Part shown: positions 53,521 to 64,000 of the stretch, one piece after another | How the letters are laid out: each line of letters begins with the position of its first letter | How positions within the stretch are numbered: position 1 is the first letter of the stretch | DNA from: Simmondsia chinensis | Lineage: Eukaryota > Streptophyta > Magnoliopsida > Caryophyllales > Simmondsiaceae | Assembly: GCA_018398585.1 (NCBI GenBank) | Contig: JAGTTD010000008.1 | Coordinates: 29,875,208-29,939,207, forward strand | Length of the DNA stretch: 64,000 nt | Direction: 5' to 3' | Made by a program: the position numbers and the translations under genes | Notes under the pieces: model-generated | The model's input: only the letters and a program-made list of their open reading frames with translations | The model's database searches: none | What the model was told of the DNA's origin: nothing

Positions 53521-54385
53521 TTAGGTTGGGAGATCGAACTCCTTAGCCATGGAGTGATCCCGGAAACGTTTAGCCAAGGCATCCCACAGGGCTTTAGATG
53601 TGGAGTGGTGGACAATGTCGTTTAATAAGGGACGAGAAAGCATTGCAGCAATGCAAGATCTAAGACTTTGATCCGTATGAACCCACACGAGATAATCGGG
53701 GTTAGGATAGGTCGATCCATTGGGGAGATTGATTTGGGTAGAGGGGCAAAGGTAGGTACCGTCTATAAACCCTAACAACTGTTGTGATATTAATAGCATG
53801 TTGAATTGCACGCGCTTGTGCGGGTAATCAGTTGTTTATTTGAGTTTTATGGTCAAAATGCTAGTAATATTGGAGAGAGGGATTAAAACAGGGAAGGAAG
53901 ATTGATTGTATAGATTAGGGTTTATAATGTTAAGGTTAAAGTATATTAGGTATAGGGGACCCGAACCCTCCACCAACACTAGGGTATGAGGATGGGGGGA
54001 TGGCGGCACCACCAGCCATAGTACCAGCAATGGCGCCGGTGGAGGTGGTGCTGGTGAAACCCATGGGGAGATAGGGGAGGGAAAATAGAGAGGGGAAAGA
54101 GGTAGGGATGCCCAAACTAAGTCCCAGGGTCACTGTAGGCCACCCAATGGGTAGTGGAGTACCGAAGATGGTGACACCGGCATCGACCGACCGAGGAGAC
54201 AAGGTATCGGAAACGATAGAGCCGTCACAAGGAAAGTCGGACACCACCTCCGGCAGCCCGATACCCGCCGCAGATAGTGGGAGACTGGCACTGGAGGGGC
54301 TGCCCTCCACCGGCGGCATGGTGGCGTGAATGGGGGAAGAGGGAGAGAAAGCAGCAGCATAGGATCGACTAGGGTTAGATGCCAT
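53521..54385 (-). pseudogene. gag: Gag of the TA-ended copia
   Basis: The start MASNPSRSYAAAF at 54385 opens a Ser/Pro/Gly-rich N-terminus (to 53936). After a stop, the capsid part reads QLLGFIDGTYLCPSTQINLP, DYLVWVHTDQSLRSCIAAML and LWDALAKRFRDHSMAKEF at 53811-53521. A frame change separates it from the nucleocapsid region. Confidence 0.8.
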
Positions 54386-55217
54386 TGCAATTAAAAAAAA
54401 AAAAGAATTCAATACTATGCAATTAAAGAAAGGAATCAAGAACAGAAATTGAAAAATGGAAGCAGAAAGAAAAGAAAAAGAAGTCAGAACCTGGAATATG
54501 AAATATAAAGAACTCGTGTATTGAATTGATGAATAAAGAGGATATATATGAGGCCTTTATTTAGGCAAAGATAAATTACATAAGGATGAAAATACTATCA
54601 CAATCTCAGGATTGTGACGGCCAAAGTTCACCAACTTAGTCCCGTAATGACAATAGAGGTTTAGATGAGAAAAGAAAGAAAGTGAGTTTATGATGAGAAA
54701 AGAATTAGACTTAGAGAAAGATTAGAGAATTGAGAGAAGAGATGAGTAAAGAGAAATATTTCATTTAATTCTTTTGAGGATTTCGAAATGAAATACAGAT
54801 GCAATATTTGTACTTCTTACATCCAATGCCAAAATAAAATCTAAAAAAATATTAATCAAATCTCAAATACAATCTTAAGATTCTAATCCTAACGGCTAGT
54901 TTTAGGAGCCAACGGCTAGTTGAGGACGCGTGTTGGGCTGAGACGCGGCATAGGGGATGCTGCTGGGGACGCGGCCTGGAAGGCCTTTGAAGCGAGTTGG
55001 ACACGGCCCTGACAAAAGGACTGGGCAGGGAGCTGGACACCTTGGGCACGGACCTGGCAGCGACTTGACAATGTCACGGCACGGACCTGGCAGCTACTTG
55101 ACAATGTCACAGCATGGACCCGGGCAGTGAACTGGACAACGACATGACACGGTCTTGGCATGCAATCTTGACACGGACCTCAGGACACCTGCGGCTCGAT
55201 ATTTAGACAATGTTAAG

Positions 55218-56366
55218 TGTTGGATTATGGTCCCACGAAATTCGATATCCACTATAGGATATAACCGAGTTATGTAAGTTCATTAGTAATAATAGGCTGG
55301 AGCGTCTTGACTAAATGAAAGGTTAAAATTGTCAGAGAATTTCTACTCAGGAAATTAGGATGTCGTTTGCTGGTTTTAGCCACCCGTCTTGTGCAGGCTC
55401 GTTGGAGGCAAACTTGTATAATTATATCCTAATTTGGGGAATAGAAATTATAGACAATTTTATTGATTTGAAATTGGGTTTTAAAATGGGTAAAAGATTT
55501 AAAAAATATATTGTATTTTCGTTTGGGTAAAATAATATCAGATTTGTTATATTACCCGTTGGTTGTTAACCGACCTGGATACCCGTGCCAGCCAGCCAGC
55601 TCGTCACGTCAGATTGATGCCACGTGTCCCAGTCTCAGCCGTTGGATGAGATGTGCCACTGTTGCTTTATATACCCATTACTTAACCTTTTACAAAAAAA
55701 GATGAAAAATGAAGAGGGGTTGCTTCTACAGAGAGAGAGAGAGAGAGAGAGCAATGGTGAAAACCCATTTCTATGGGGTTTTCTGTAAAGAAAACGCAAA
55801 GGAGAGAGAGGAGAAAACATGGAGGAGAAAGACGGCGTTTCTAGTGTGAGAAAGGTCGAGGAGCGAGAGAAAGCGTGAAGTCCGAGGTAGGAGGCTGAAA
55901 ATTAAGGAGAAGAAGGCGGTGGTGAACCTTTGGAGCTCAGTATGCTCGGTTCGAGGCGATGGATCGTCCCAGTGATGGTCTTCTTCACGATTCCGGCTAG
56001 GGTTCGAGTCCCTAGGCTGTTCTTTGCCCGTATTCGCTCGGTGATGGCTTTCATCTTGTTCTTTCTCATTTTCTTGCTTTGATTTCTGTTCGGATTTCGT
56101 TTTTGTTATAAAACTTGATGCTCGGTCTGTGATTGTAACCCTAACTTTACTAATAGTGGATTTGACTCCTCTGAAAACGGAGGCCCGTGAACTAGGACCT
56201 CGCTGAGGTGCCGAACCACGTATATTGCGTGTTCTTCGTTGTTTTCGTTGTTTCTGGTTTAATTTTCGCATTGTTTCGTTTGTGGGTTTTTCGTTGCTTA
56301 GTGCTAGGACAAGATCTTGTTTTTCGAGTTGAGTTTGGGTTTGATTTAGGGCCCGAATTCACAACA
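55218..56366 (+). repeat. 5' LTR of the TTAAG-flanked element
   Basis: A 1149-bp LTR with a CT/GA microsatellite at 55730-55752. The Ser/Arg-rich frames at 55635-56374 are chance open frames inside it. Confidence 0.75.
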
Positions 56367-58427
56367 AGTGGCATCAGAGCCTTGGTTTGGTGTCCAGTTG
56401 CACGGTGGGCAAGAAAACACGAACGAAATAGAACCAGAAAGTGGTTTTGTGTTGGATTGTCTTGATTTTTAGATTTAGGATTTTCTTGAAAATTTGGGAT
56501 ATTCTTTATTTCTTGGAGAGAAATGAAAGAACCAAAAAAATGTTTACAGGTAAGGGTCTGAACTATTTCTTGTTTTTTTGTGAAATTTTTTGAGTCAGAA
56601 TTTCCAAATGGGTTTTAACAAGAACACTTGTTTTGAGATGAACAATGGGCTTTTGTTTCTTCAAAAAATCTGAGTGTTATTTTTCGGCTATTGCTGTGTA
56701 TGTGATAGTATGATAAAAGTCCGGAAAAAGGAAGAACATATGTGCGATATGAAAGAAAAAGGAAAATGTTTAATCACTATCAGAAATTTAGGTTTAGCTT
56801 TACAATTAGAACTGGGTGCTGGTTTAGGGGTTGGATGCTTTGTTTTGACCTGGATTGAAGACTTTTACTGCCTATTTTGGATTTAAATAGGTGGTGGGGT
56901 ATGCGTGGTAGATGTTTCTTGAGAGATGGTTGGAGGACAACTATCTTGGGTGTAGAACATTGGATATCTTTAAATGGTTGAGAAAACTTAGTTTTCTTTT
57001 TTGAAACCTTAGAAGTGTCTAATTGGTTTGGACCTTCTTGAAGTCCTTAGTTGTCTCTAGTCGGGTTGGACTAGTATCGGAGATGGGTCATTTGGTTTGA
57101 GCATCAGACTACGTCTAAAGCCCTAGTTTGTCTCCTACGTGATAGTTAAGACGTGTTTTAAGTGTCTTGGTTTTGGGCACTTGATTAGGTGGCCTAGGTA
57201 GCATGGATTTTTCGTTGTTGTTTGAACATCTTGTGGTTTCTTGTTGTGGAAAAGATGTTTATGCCTTAAGACTAACAATTTTTCTTGAAGTGAGAAAGCT
57301 CTAGGTGCATCTAATCGGTGGAGCGGTTCGGTGTTAATCGCTTGTTCGGCCTCGTGTATGGTCGGTTGAGAATCTTGAATAGATTCTTGTTCTGGTGGAG
57401 CGATTTCGGAGGTAAATTGCTCGAGCCTGACCCAATTGGTGGTCAGATGGGAGTCCTTGGTTTGGATTCTGTTTTGGTGTTTGTTTGAACACCCTGGCAT
57501 GGTATTGGTGCTGCTATTGTGTGGCTAACTGTGCTGTTCAGAACTTGAATTATGTGCCTTTTTTCAATGTTCTATGTGATTGTAGTAGTTAACATGTGTT
57601 TAATGCTTGAGGTTGATTGTAAACTTGTTGGAATGGAAGCCTTGAACCTAGGATTGACAACTCTTAGGTTAGGCATGTCTAGTTGGACAATCTTGGACCC
57701 CGTCTGTAGATAGAGCATTGCATGTTTTTTGAGTTTAATCATGGATTAGACTTTGTATGCGAGAATTGGTGTTTCTTGCACATGTTTGAGTGAACTAAGT
57801 GAAATAGTAGATCATTGTAAAGGGTTTAGAGAACTTGTGAGTTCTCATGGAAATCTATGTGTGATTTAGTGTACTTGGTCTCCATGTCGACGTCTCATGT
57901 ATTTCCCAAGGCTATGTTGGAATCGAGTTGAATGTATTGGTACTTGTTGCTTGAAGTGATGATAAACATGTTATTTATGGACTGTTTCAAGTTGAATTTG
58001 TTGTTGTTTTGGACTGCATACATGCTGGTATGTATCTATGTTGCTGTCAATATTATTTGCTGCTGATTTTACTGCAGATTTTTGACATTTAGGAGCTGAA
58101 TTTTCTGCATATTAGTGTGTCCTTGAGTTGTTTTACTGAATTTTAGCCAAGAATTGAGAAAACATGATATGTTTAAGTCATATGTGGACATTGTATTGTC
58201 TTTGGAGACTTGTATGCCCTTGAGATCATTGTTTCATGCCTTCTTTTCTAGTTTTGGGAAAAGTGTAAGGTATAGGTCTTATGTGAACCTTGGATGGACC
58301 ATTTGTTTGGTAAGGTAATGTTTAGGTACCTTATATTTTGAGTAATGGTCATTAAGTTGTTTGCTCATGTTGGGTTACTGCCATAGATGTTGTTCATGGT
58401 GGAGTCTTGTGATGTAATGTATTCTAA

Positions 58428-58640
58428 TAGTGGATTTGACTCCTCTGAAAAAGGAGGCCCGTGGACTAGGACCTCGCTGAGGTGCCAAACCACGTATATT
58501 GCGTGTTCTTCGTTGTTTTCGTTGTTTCTGGTTTAATTTCCGCATTATTTCGTTTGTGGGTTTTTCGTTGCTTAGTGCTAGGACAAGATCCTATTTTTCG
58601 AGTTGAGTTCAGGTTTGATTTAGGGTCCGAATTCACAACA
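58428..58640 (+). repeat. Partial 3' LTR of the TTAAG-flanked element
   Basis: It starts within TAATAGTGGATTTGACTCCT and ends ATTCACAACA, collinear with 56148-56366. Confidence 0.85.
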
Positions 58641-58805
58641 TTAAGGAAACCAAAAGAGTCATGACCATGACAAATACCCTTGGACTTAACATAAATACTA
58701 GGGGTATAGTTATAATATCTAAGCCTAAGAGAATGTGCTAGAGAATATTCTAATAACCTTGAGTATATAACGATCTTAGCTAGCTAGCGACTTTTGCTGA
58801 TAACG

Positions 58806-59547
58806 TGTTATAAAACTAGGGACCTATATTCTTAAAAGGAAGAGAATAAAATGACAAAACCGGTTATATAAAGAAATAGTAAGTCTTTTATATCAGAACT
58901 AAAGAATCAAAGAAATAATTATGTCAATATTACATTATTTATATATTTCCTCAATATCTTAATCTCACTTTTGTTTTCTTCTGCTTTTTCCTCATTTTAG
59001 CTCTCTCAATTTCTCACATATATATACACCCCAATTTTACAGTGAGTCATGTACTGAAGATCAAGATTACACGTATAGGATACTGAAAGTTTAGGATTAG
59101 ACACACCAAATGAGGTGGCCCTCTCTTATATTTATAATAAACTCATAATTATAGTATATGAAAACATATATATGTTAATCCTACACAATATATTCTAGCC
59201 ATAATATAATATATTCTAACATAATCCTATATAATATATTCTAACCATATATTCAACACAATATATTCTAGCCATAATATAATATATTCTAACATAATCC
59301 TATACAATATATTCTAACCATATATTCAACACAATATATTCTAGCCATAATATATTCTAACATAATCCTATACAATATATTCTCATATATTCAACTATTA
59401 CCATATATTCTAATAGATACATGTGTCACATATATGTATATGTGTATATAAATGTTTTTTACATAATTTCTAATTCCTTAATATATTTAATAATATCTAA
59501 ATTTGACTATAAAAATTGTATAAAAAAAATATCCAATATTTATAACA
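58806..59547 (-). repeat. 5' LTR of the 17-kb copia, split by a solo LTR
   Basis: LTR sequence is 58806-59083 and 59416-59547, collinear with the left LTR. It starts TGTTATAAAAC and ends ATTTATAACA in plus-strand orientation. Confidence 0.85.
59084..59415 (-). mobile_element. Solo LTR with internal tandem repeats, TSD GATAC
   Basis: GATAC lies at 59079-59083 and 59416-59420. Its minus strand runs TATTAGAATATATGG to AACTTTCA, resembling the TATTAG ends of the TA-ended copia. About three units containing AATATATTCTAGCCATAAT and CATAATCCTATACAATATAT are repeated at 59185-59395. Confidence 0.7.
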
Positions 59548-59951
59548 TGTAATATGATTTGACATTTTAAAATTTTATCCTACACTGAATATTATTTCAA
59601 ATGAATTTGAATCGGGTTTGGGTTGAGTTTGATATAATCTAAATCGAAAGTAACATAAAACTCATTTAGCAACATTCAAATCCACCTAATTTAATCTCTA
59701 GTTTTTATATTCAAACCCATCATAAATGAGTTGCGTCGGATGCATATCCAATGGGTTCAGGTCCAATTACAATTATCATAGATAATATGGGCCGGGCCCA
59801 CTGAATCACAATACCCTGATCAAAGCCTGGTCTAGCTCCTAGGCATACAAATTACGGCCCATGTGGAGGAGTGGGCTGAGCAGAAATTGGCCCATTGTGA
59901 TTGCTTGCATCCTCAATGGGGAAGCATCAGGAGTGGAGAAGTGACGACAAA

Positions 59952-60200
59952 TGTTAGTTTCACCGGGCTTTAGGCCTGTTCTTTAGAGTTAACATATATG
60001 AGGTTCATATATAAAAGCCTCTCTTCAGGGTAGCCCTTTAAAGGGGGAAGGCTGCTGCTTAGGCGGGAGCCCTTGGAGGCACTGGGTTTGATGTTGTTGT
60101 TGTAGATTTATATATAAAAGCAAATGAGGTTTAATCTTAAAATTAATTAATATTAGATGGTATAACTCACTTATTGGATTGACATATAAAATCCTCTACG
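59952..60200 (-). repeat. TRIM LTR fragment, split by a SINE
   Basis: It is a diverged match to the TRIM LTR in the orientation of 4341: TGTTAGTTTCACCGGGCTTTA, then ATATGAGGTTCATATATAAA before the SINE, and AATGAGGTTTAATCTTAAAA, AACTCACTTATTGG after it. Confidence 0.6.
60019..60109 (+). mobile_element. 5'-truncated SINE, plus orientation, 12-bp TSD
   Basis: ATATATAAAAGC flanks it at 60007-60018 and 60110-60121. It contains only the SINE body and tail (GGGGGAAGGCTGCTGC, GCGGGAGCCCTTGGAGGCAC, then TTG repeats). The 5S head is absent. Confidence 0.82.
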
Positions 60201-60209
60201 ACACAAGCA

Positions 60210-61450
60210 AAGAGAAAAGCACAACAATTATCAGCATAATTTGATTTCCATTCCCCAAAAAGTTGTGCCAATAAACCGAATTGATTCTGACGATATCAAT
60301 AACCCAAATCTTGGGAATTAGTGCACGCTTGAACTTGTTGGCGCCTTGCTCACTAGCAGTCGAACAAAATATAGCCTTCAGCTCGTTCGGCAAAACGAAG
60401 CGCAGCTAAATACCTCGGGCACGAGTATATATGCTCCAAGCGACGATTACGCATGCTCCACATATAGTTTGGTTTTTCCCACGCTTCCTTCCTTGTGCTT
60501 GTGGCCCATTCTTCAACCCCATTTGCCACTCAAGTGTCCTTGGGCTAGCTGGTTTTAGGGGTTTGGTTTCGGTATTGGCCAGTGCCTATTTTTGATGGAC
60601 CTAATATTGGGGCTTCAGACGGTATGAGTATATGGCCAAACTGAAATCTTAAATTTTCTAAGGACAACCTAAAACGAAGGATTTATAAATGTGAAATTTT
60701 TTTTTTTTTTTTCTCCGATTCAATCTTGTGCTTAATCAAACTAATATTGAATAGCATTGGCTCACGTGGAAGGTGCCACTCACCAATGGCACCAACGCTA
60801 TACACGTAAGCACAAGCCTTTTATTTTCAAGGAAGAAAACAAATGGGTTTCCTAGGGCGATTGCTTCGACAAACAATATTGCTCCAGAAATATTTTGATC
60901 CGTTCGACACATTATATGCTCTAGTAAACCTTCAAAAAGACAATGCCATTAGTTATTTCCTAAGTGATTTATATGAGTATACCAAGTTTGTTTGGTAATT
61001 TAGACCGAACACAAGGCCATGTACATTGCTAAACTCCAAGATGCAATCCTTAAAGCTCAACAATTTCAAAACACGCCTTGTACTACTCACAATAAGCGTT
61101 TGTTTCTTCCTCCCGGGTGGCCATTTTGGCTGCCGTCGCCAGAGACTCAAGTGGCATGCATTTTGGTCGGGGATGGGGTAGGTCCCTATGCACGTTCTCT
61201 TCTCTGGTGGCCAGAGCTCAAGCACTCAGAGGCTCATATTGTCTTGCTAACGCTCAAGATTGAAAATTATTTGTTATCAAATATGACAATTTAAATGTCA
61301 TAAATGCTACTTGTAGTGGGTCTGACCTCGTAGAAATATAGGTTGTTGTATATGATATCTGAGACATGGCTTCTTTTTACCGTAGGATCCGTTTTGGTTG
61401 GGCTCTCGGCTCTTGTAATAGGGCGCGCGGCATATGTCATAGCTAATAAT
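60210..61450. other. Unassigned region
   Basis: Open frames at 60196-60393 (minus), 60346-60558 and 61019-61294 (plus) show no family I recognise. The last reads GWPFWLPSPETQVACILVGD and is the least compositionally biased, so a pseudogene exon is possible. A T run lies at about 60697-60713. Confidence 0.3.
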
Positions 61451-61453
61451 AAC

Positions 61454-61743
61454 TGTTAAAGTATAAAACTATTCTTGGGCCTTCTCTCATCAGCTTAAGT
61501 TTTTGGATGAGATGGTTCTTTAACATGGTATCAGAGCCTTGTTGACCAAGAGGTTGTGAGTTTGAATCCCTACGGCCCCCACTCTAATTATGAATATATT
61601 TCAAGCACAAGGTCTGAGAGGGCATGTGCATTCTCCGCGCGTCAAGCCCAATGGCATTTGCGTGAGGGGGCATGTTAGAGTATAAAATTATTCTTAGGCC
61701 TTCTTCATCAATTTAAGCTTTTGGGTAAGATGATTCTTTGACA
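61454..61743 (+). mobile_element. 290-bp miniature LTR element (SMART/TRIM type)
   Basis: Two LTRs of about 72 bp (61454-61525 and 61673-61743, TGTTA(A/G)AGTATAAAA to TTCTTT(A/G)ACA) surround 147 bp. These start with the primer site TGGTATCAGAGCC and end in the purine tract GTGAGGGGGCA. No coding capacity. The 5-bp flanks (ATAAC and ACATC) do not match well. Its size is close to the smallest LTR elements described in plants. Confidence 0.85.
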
Positions 61744-62434
61744 ACATCATGCAGCATAGTTGGTTGCATCAGCAGTGGATGTCTCCTCTGACTTATGTTC
61801 AGCGTATACTTTTGGATGATAAGGAAATGTAATCCATTAGCCTTCGGACATGGTTCATTGATCTAAAAAAGTAAAGTGATACTTTTTAGTATATTCAGTT
61901 TTTATCTAATCTATCAATCTAATACACATAGAGCTATTAATTCAAAATCTGGCACGGCAACAAGAAGTAACATGTAGATAAGTATTGAAAGTACTTAAAC
62001 TTGTTTAATAAACAATGTACGTTTGGATCGACCATTTTTTTAAAAAATTCTCTTTTAAACAGAAGTACAAACATAACACAACATATTTGTTAATCCTAAC
62101 CAGTATATATTCTAAAATATTAATTCATGAAACGGTATGAATACGAATCCGACACAACATATGTTTTTTCCTCCATAAAAAAATGTTCTAATCTAATAAA
62201 CGAATAAGCATCTCCTTAATGAATACTCCGTTAGTGCAAAGTGTATGCGTACCATTGGTTAAATGTACCTAATGTTCATATTTTTTTTTAAAGCATCTTC
62301 TCCACAAATATTGTAACAAGCAATGCCAGGATACACAAATTATATTCAACAATGTTCCAAAAAAAAGTTATATTCAACAAATGTACGCAATAAAACATTT
62401 AGATTATATGCAAATAATTATTTAATGTTGTCTC
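61744..62434. other. AT-rich spacer
   Basis: No gene, RNA or clear repeat was seen. Confidence 0.4.
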
Positions 62435-62442
62435 TTTATAAT

Positions 62443-62980
62443 TAGGGGTGGCAAAATTTGACATGACACCAAGGTAGCGGGTTTGGGTCAGGGGTTTTGA
62501 AGTTGGGTTGAATTTGAGTTGACCCGTTTAACCCATTTAGATAATTAGGTTGAATTTGGGTTTGACCCATGTAACCTATTTTAACATGATTGGCCCGTTT
62601 ATTTAGTTATGCTAGGTATTTGAGTGGTATACTACTATTGCTACGTACATATGTTCGAGAGTTACGATAATTTAAACTATATTCAGTAATACTAGTTTGA
62701 TAGTTTATTTTTACAATTATAAGTATGACATCAATTATGAAATATATTATTAACATGTTTGTCATTGAAAACCTAGAATTAATTAAAAAACAATTCACCA
62801 ATATAATTAAAATGGGTAACTAGTGGGTTACTCGTTTAATAATTGGGTTCGGTAAGGGTTGAGAGTACCTCACCCATTTAATAAATGGGTTGGGTTCTGG
62901 TTTTCCCAATTTCTAAGACTTCTTGCATAACACGAATACGAACATAAACACAACACGACACGACACATTTGCCACCCCTA
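62443..62980. mobile_element. hAT-type MITE, 8-bp TSD TTTATAAT
   Basis: The element starts TAGGGGTGGCAAAA and ends TTTGCCACCCCTA, a clear inverted repeat. TTTATAAT lies at 62435-62442 and 62981-62988. The interior has GGGTT/AACCC-rich motifs (GACCCGTTTAACCC) common in such elements. The antisense frame at 62607-62801 is not a gene. Confidence 0.92.
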
Positions 62981-62988
62981 TTTATAAT

Positions 62989-64000
62989 CTAGCAATGTTT
63001 ACTGCATAATTATGTCTTAAGTTGTATTATCATACTTGAAGTTGATGCTACGTATCAATACAATATAAACAAATGAGGTAGGAAGGGTAGAGAAAAAGTT
63101 TATGAAGGCAATTGGACCGTTAGAAACTAAAACATGTGGGTCGAAAATATGGATTTATGTTGGCAACTTCAAACGGGCATAATTTTTGATCCATAAGGAG
63201 TTACTGACCGAATTACCTATCAAATTGAAGTTCTTAGACCAAACTATGCAGTCCTAGCCTCTTTGCTGCTGGTCGTACCTATTTTCCCTAAATATGGCGT
63301 CTAAATATATTTTTGGGCTGCTTGTATGTTTTGCAGATAATGTAGTGGCAATTTCATAATCTCATATTTTTAATGGTTTATTAGTTCCTTATAAATAATA
63401 TTTGGCTGGTTGTTTTCATTCATTCAATAAAATTTTCAAAATAAACCCTATCTTTCCCCTTGTTTCGATGGATTCTGACTTGCTATTTTGAATTTGACGT
63501 GTTCAAATTAATTTGCTTTTTCATTTCGTATCAACAAACGTGAAGACAAGAAAGTATTCCAAACCAATCGCAACATCAAACAAAGTGCAAAATCGAAAAA
63601 ACATTAAATATGAAAAAAGGCAAAGGAAAACTAGCTTAGGAATGGCTAGATTCTGTTCTGCTTGCTCTTGTTTAGGCATTGTTTTTTCTTGGAGTCATGA
63701 TAATGGTCAATCTATTGCCTTGGATATTTTTTGTTATTTGTCTTTGAACCCTAGCTTGCACTTTTGTGCTCTCACATACTTGTACTCAAGTTATCCAAAA
63801 AAAATGGCTAGATTGTGGCCCTACAGTGATGCACCCAGTGAAACTTGAAACAACTTGATCCACGCAGCATAGCAACTCATCATGTTGTCACGGGTTGCCA
63901 TTGGCTGACATTGTCCCTAGTGCTCAACAAGCACTAGATGCCATATGGGGTCTCCGTAACCTGTTTGGTACTAATGCGTATGTGTTACATGCAGGTAAGT
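62989..64000. other. Unassigned right end of window
   Basis: The 111-codon frame at 63513-63848 (MLFHFVSTNVKTRKYSKPIA) is not recognised and has no clear coding bias. 63400-63460 (TTCATTCATTCAATAAAATT) resembles an LTR R region. An exon or retroelement could continue to the right. Confidence 0.3.

Larger units (their letters stand above)
55218..58640 (+). mobile_element. LTR retrotransposon without recognised genes, 3' LTR reduced to its end, TSD TTAAG
   Basis: TTAAG flanks it at 55213-55217 and 58641-58645. The 5' LTR is 55218-56366 (TGTTGGATTATGG to ATTCACAACA), followed by TGGCATCAGAGCCTTGG, a Met-tRNA primer site. The last 213 bp or so of the LTR recur at about 58428-58640 with a few changes, but the rest of the 3' LTR is absent. 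Internal sequence (56367-58427) contains no gag or pol that I can recognise. An internal deletion taking the PPT and U3 explains this. Confidence 0.85.
54596..58672 (+). mobile_element. Solo LTR (gypsy-like ends), itself interrupted, TSD AATAC
   Basis: AATAC lies at 54591-54595 and 58673-58677. The LTR parts are 54596-55217 and 58646-58672, together about 649 bp. It begins TATCACAATCTCAGG (family-like TGTCAC with one change) and ends CATGACA. No internal coding region or second LTR accompanies it. The orientation is uncertain. Confidence 0.7.
49361..58755 (-). mobile_element. Second copia element with TA-ended LTRs, nested in the first, TSD ACCTT
   Basis: ACCTT flanks it at 49356-49360 and 58756-58760. 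The short LTRs (49361-49530; and 54497-54595 plus 58678-58755) read TATTAGAATATTC to TTTCATA on the element strand, not TG..CA. A purine tract (TTGAGGGGGCG) precedes the left LTR. No TGG-type primer site follows the right LTR; the sequence there is TTCCAGGTTCTGAC. Gag, protease, integrase, RT and RNase H follow in copia order with several stops. The right LTR is itself split by a solo LTR that contains yet another element. Confidence 0.87.
54497..58755 (-). repeat. 5' LTR of the TA-ended copia, split by a 4-kb insertion
   Basis: LTR sequence is 54497-54595 and 58678-58755 (AATAC is duplicated at the break). The parts join to match the left LTR: GATAAATTACATAAGGATGA, then CCCTTGGACTTAACATAAAT. 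Confidence 0.85.
42291..59547 (-). mobile_element. Old Ty1/copia element expanded to 17 kb by nested insertions, TSD TGTAA
   Basis: LTRs at 42291-43577 and 58806-59547 share TGTTATAA ends, GGACCTAT, ACATTATTTATATATTTCCT and GTGAGTCATGTACT. TGTAA lies at 42286-42290 and 59548-59552. On the minus strand the primer region reads CGTTATCAGCAAAAGTCG, then gag (49321 down), integrase, a pol tail and the purine tract CCAAAGGAGGAG next to the left LTR. Nested inside are a MULE, a copia fragment, a gypsy LTR with a LINE, a second copia with further insertions in its LTR, and a solo LTR. The coding parts are strongly decayed. Confidence 0.87.

Noticed and set aside
54108..54390. Overlapping frames on both strands near the copia gag start
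   Set aside because: Shadows of the Ser/Pro/Gly-rich gag N-terminus.
55635..56374. Arg/Ser-rich frames of up to 166 codons
   Set aside because: They fall inside a long LTR with a GA microsatellite; no homology or conservation with the second LTR fragment.
61546..61580. tRNA gene suggested by a B-box-like GAGTTTGAATCCC
   Set aside because: No cloverleaf or A box; it is the spacer of a miniature LTR element.

Overview
This is nuclear DNA of a flowering plant, most likely a eudicot. The evidence is AT-rich sequence with introns, one split plant gene (cytosolic ENGase, GH85), and dense plant-type transposons: Ty1/copia and Ty3/gypsy elements primed by initiator-Met tRNA, TRIMs, L1 LINEs, CACTA, MULE and hAT elements, and a SINE with a TTG-repeat tail. 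There are no bacterial-style operons. The species cannot be fixed from sequence alone.

Layout. 1-943: 3' end of a chromodomain gypsy element and its 3' LTR. 1527-7117 (minus strand): five in-phase exons of ENGase; the remaining exons should lie to the left of the window. Its introns hold a TRIM, a hAT MITE, a 47-bp SINE stub, an LTR-like remnant and probably the gypsy element. 8358-13835: a composite in which TRIM LTRs enclose a copia gag-pol, flanked by one 5-bp target duplication. 14852-20253: a degenerate minus-strand gypsy element with a SINE in its 5' LTR. 20254-24411: AT-rich debris, a LINE 3' end and MITEs. 24417-37133: a copia element interrupted by a LINE and a CACTA transposon. 37910-42056: MITE, SINE, and a TRIM split by a non-autonomous LTR element. 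42291-59547: one old copia element swollen to 17 kb by nested insertions (MULE, copia fragment, gypsy LTR with LINE, second copia, solo LTRs, another LTR element). 59952-62980: TRIM LTR with SINE, a 290-bp miniature LTR element, and a hAT MITE. I recognise nothing in the last kilobase.

How it fits together. Only ENGase looks like a working host gene. Everything else is a record of transposition that can be ordered by target-site duplications, many of which I could read directly. Four items stand out: the TRIM/copia composite inserted as one unit; SINEs with a 5S rRNA-like head and a TTG-repeat tail; LINE copies in which the ORF1 end runs straight into the 3' UTR and poly(A) with no ORF2; and a MULE-like element whose arms carry about nine GC-core hairpins in AT-rich DNA. 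Element boundaries are by eye; identities and lineages need alignment.
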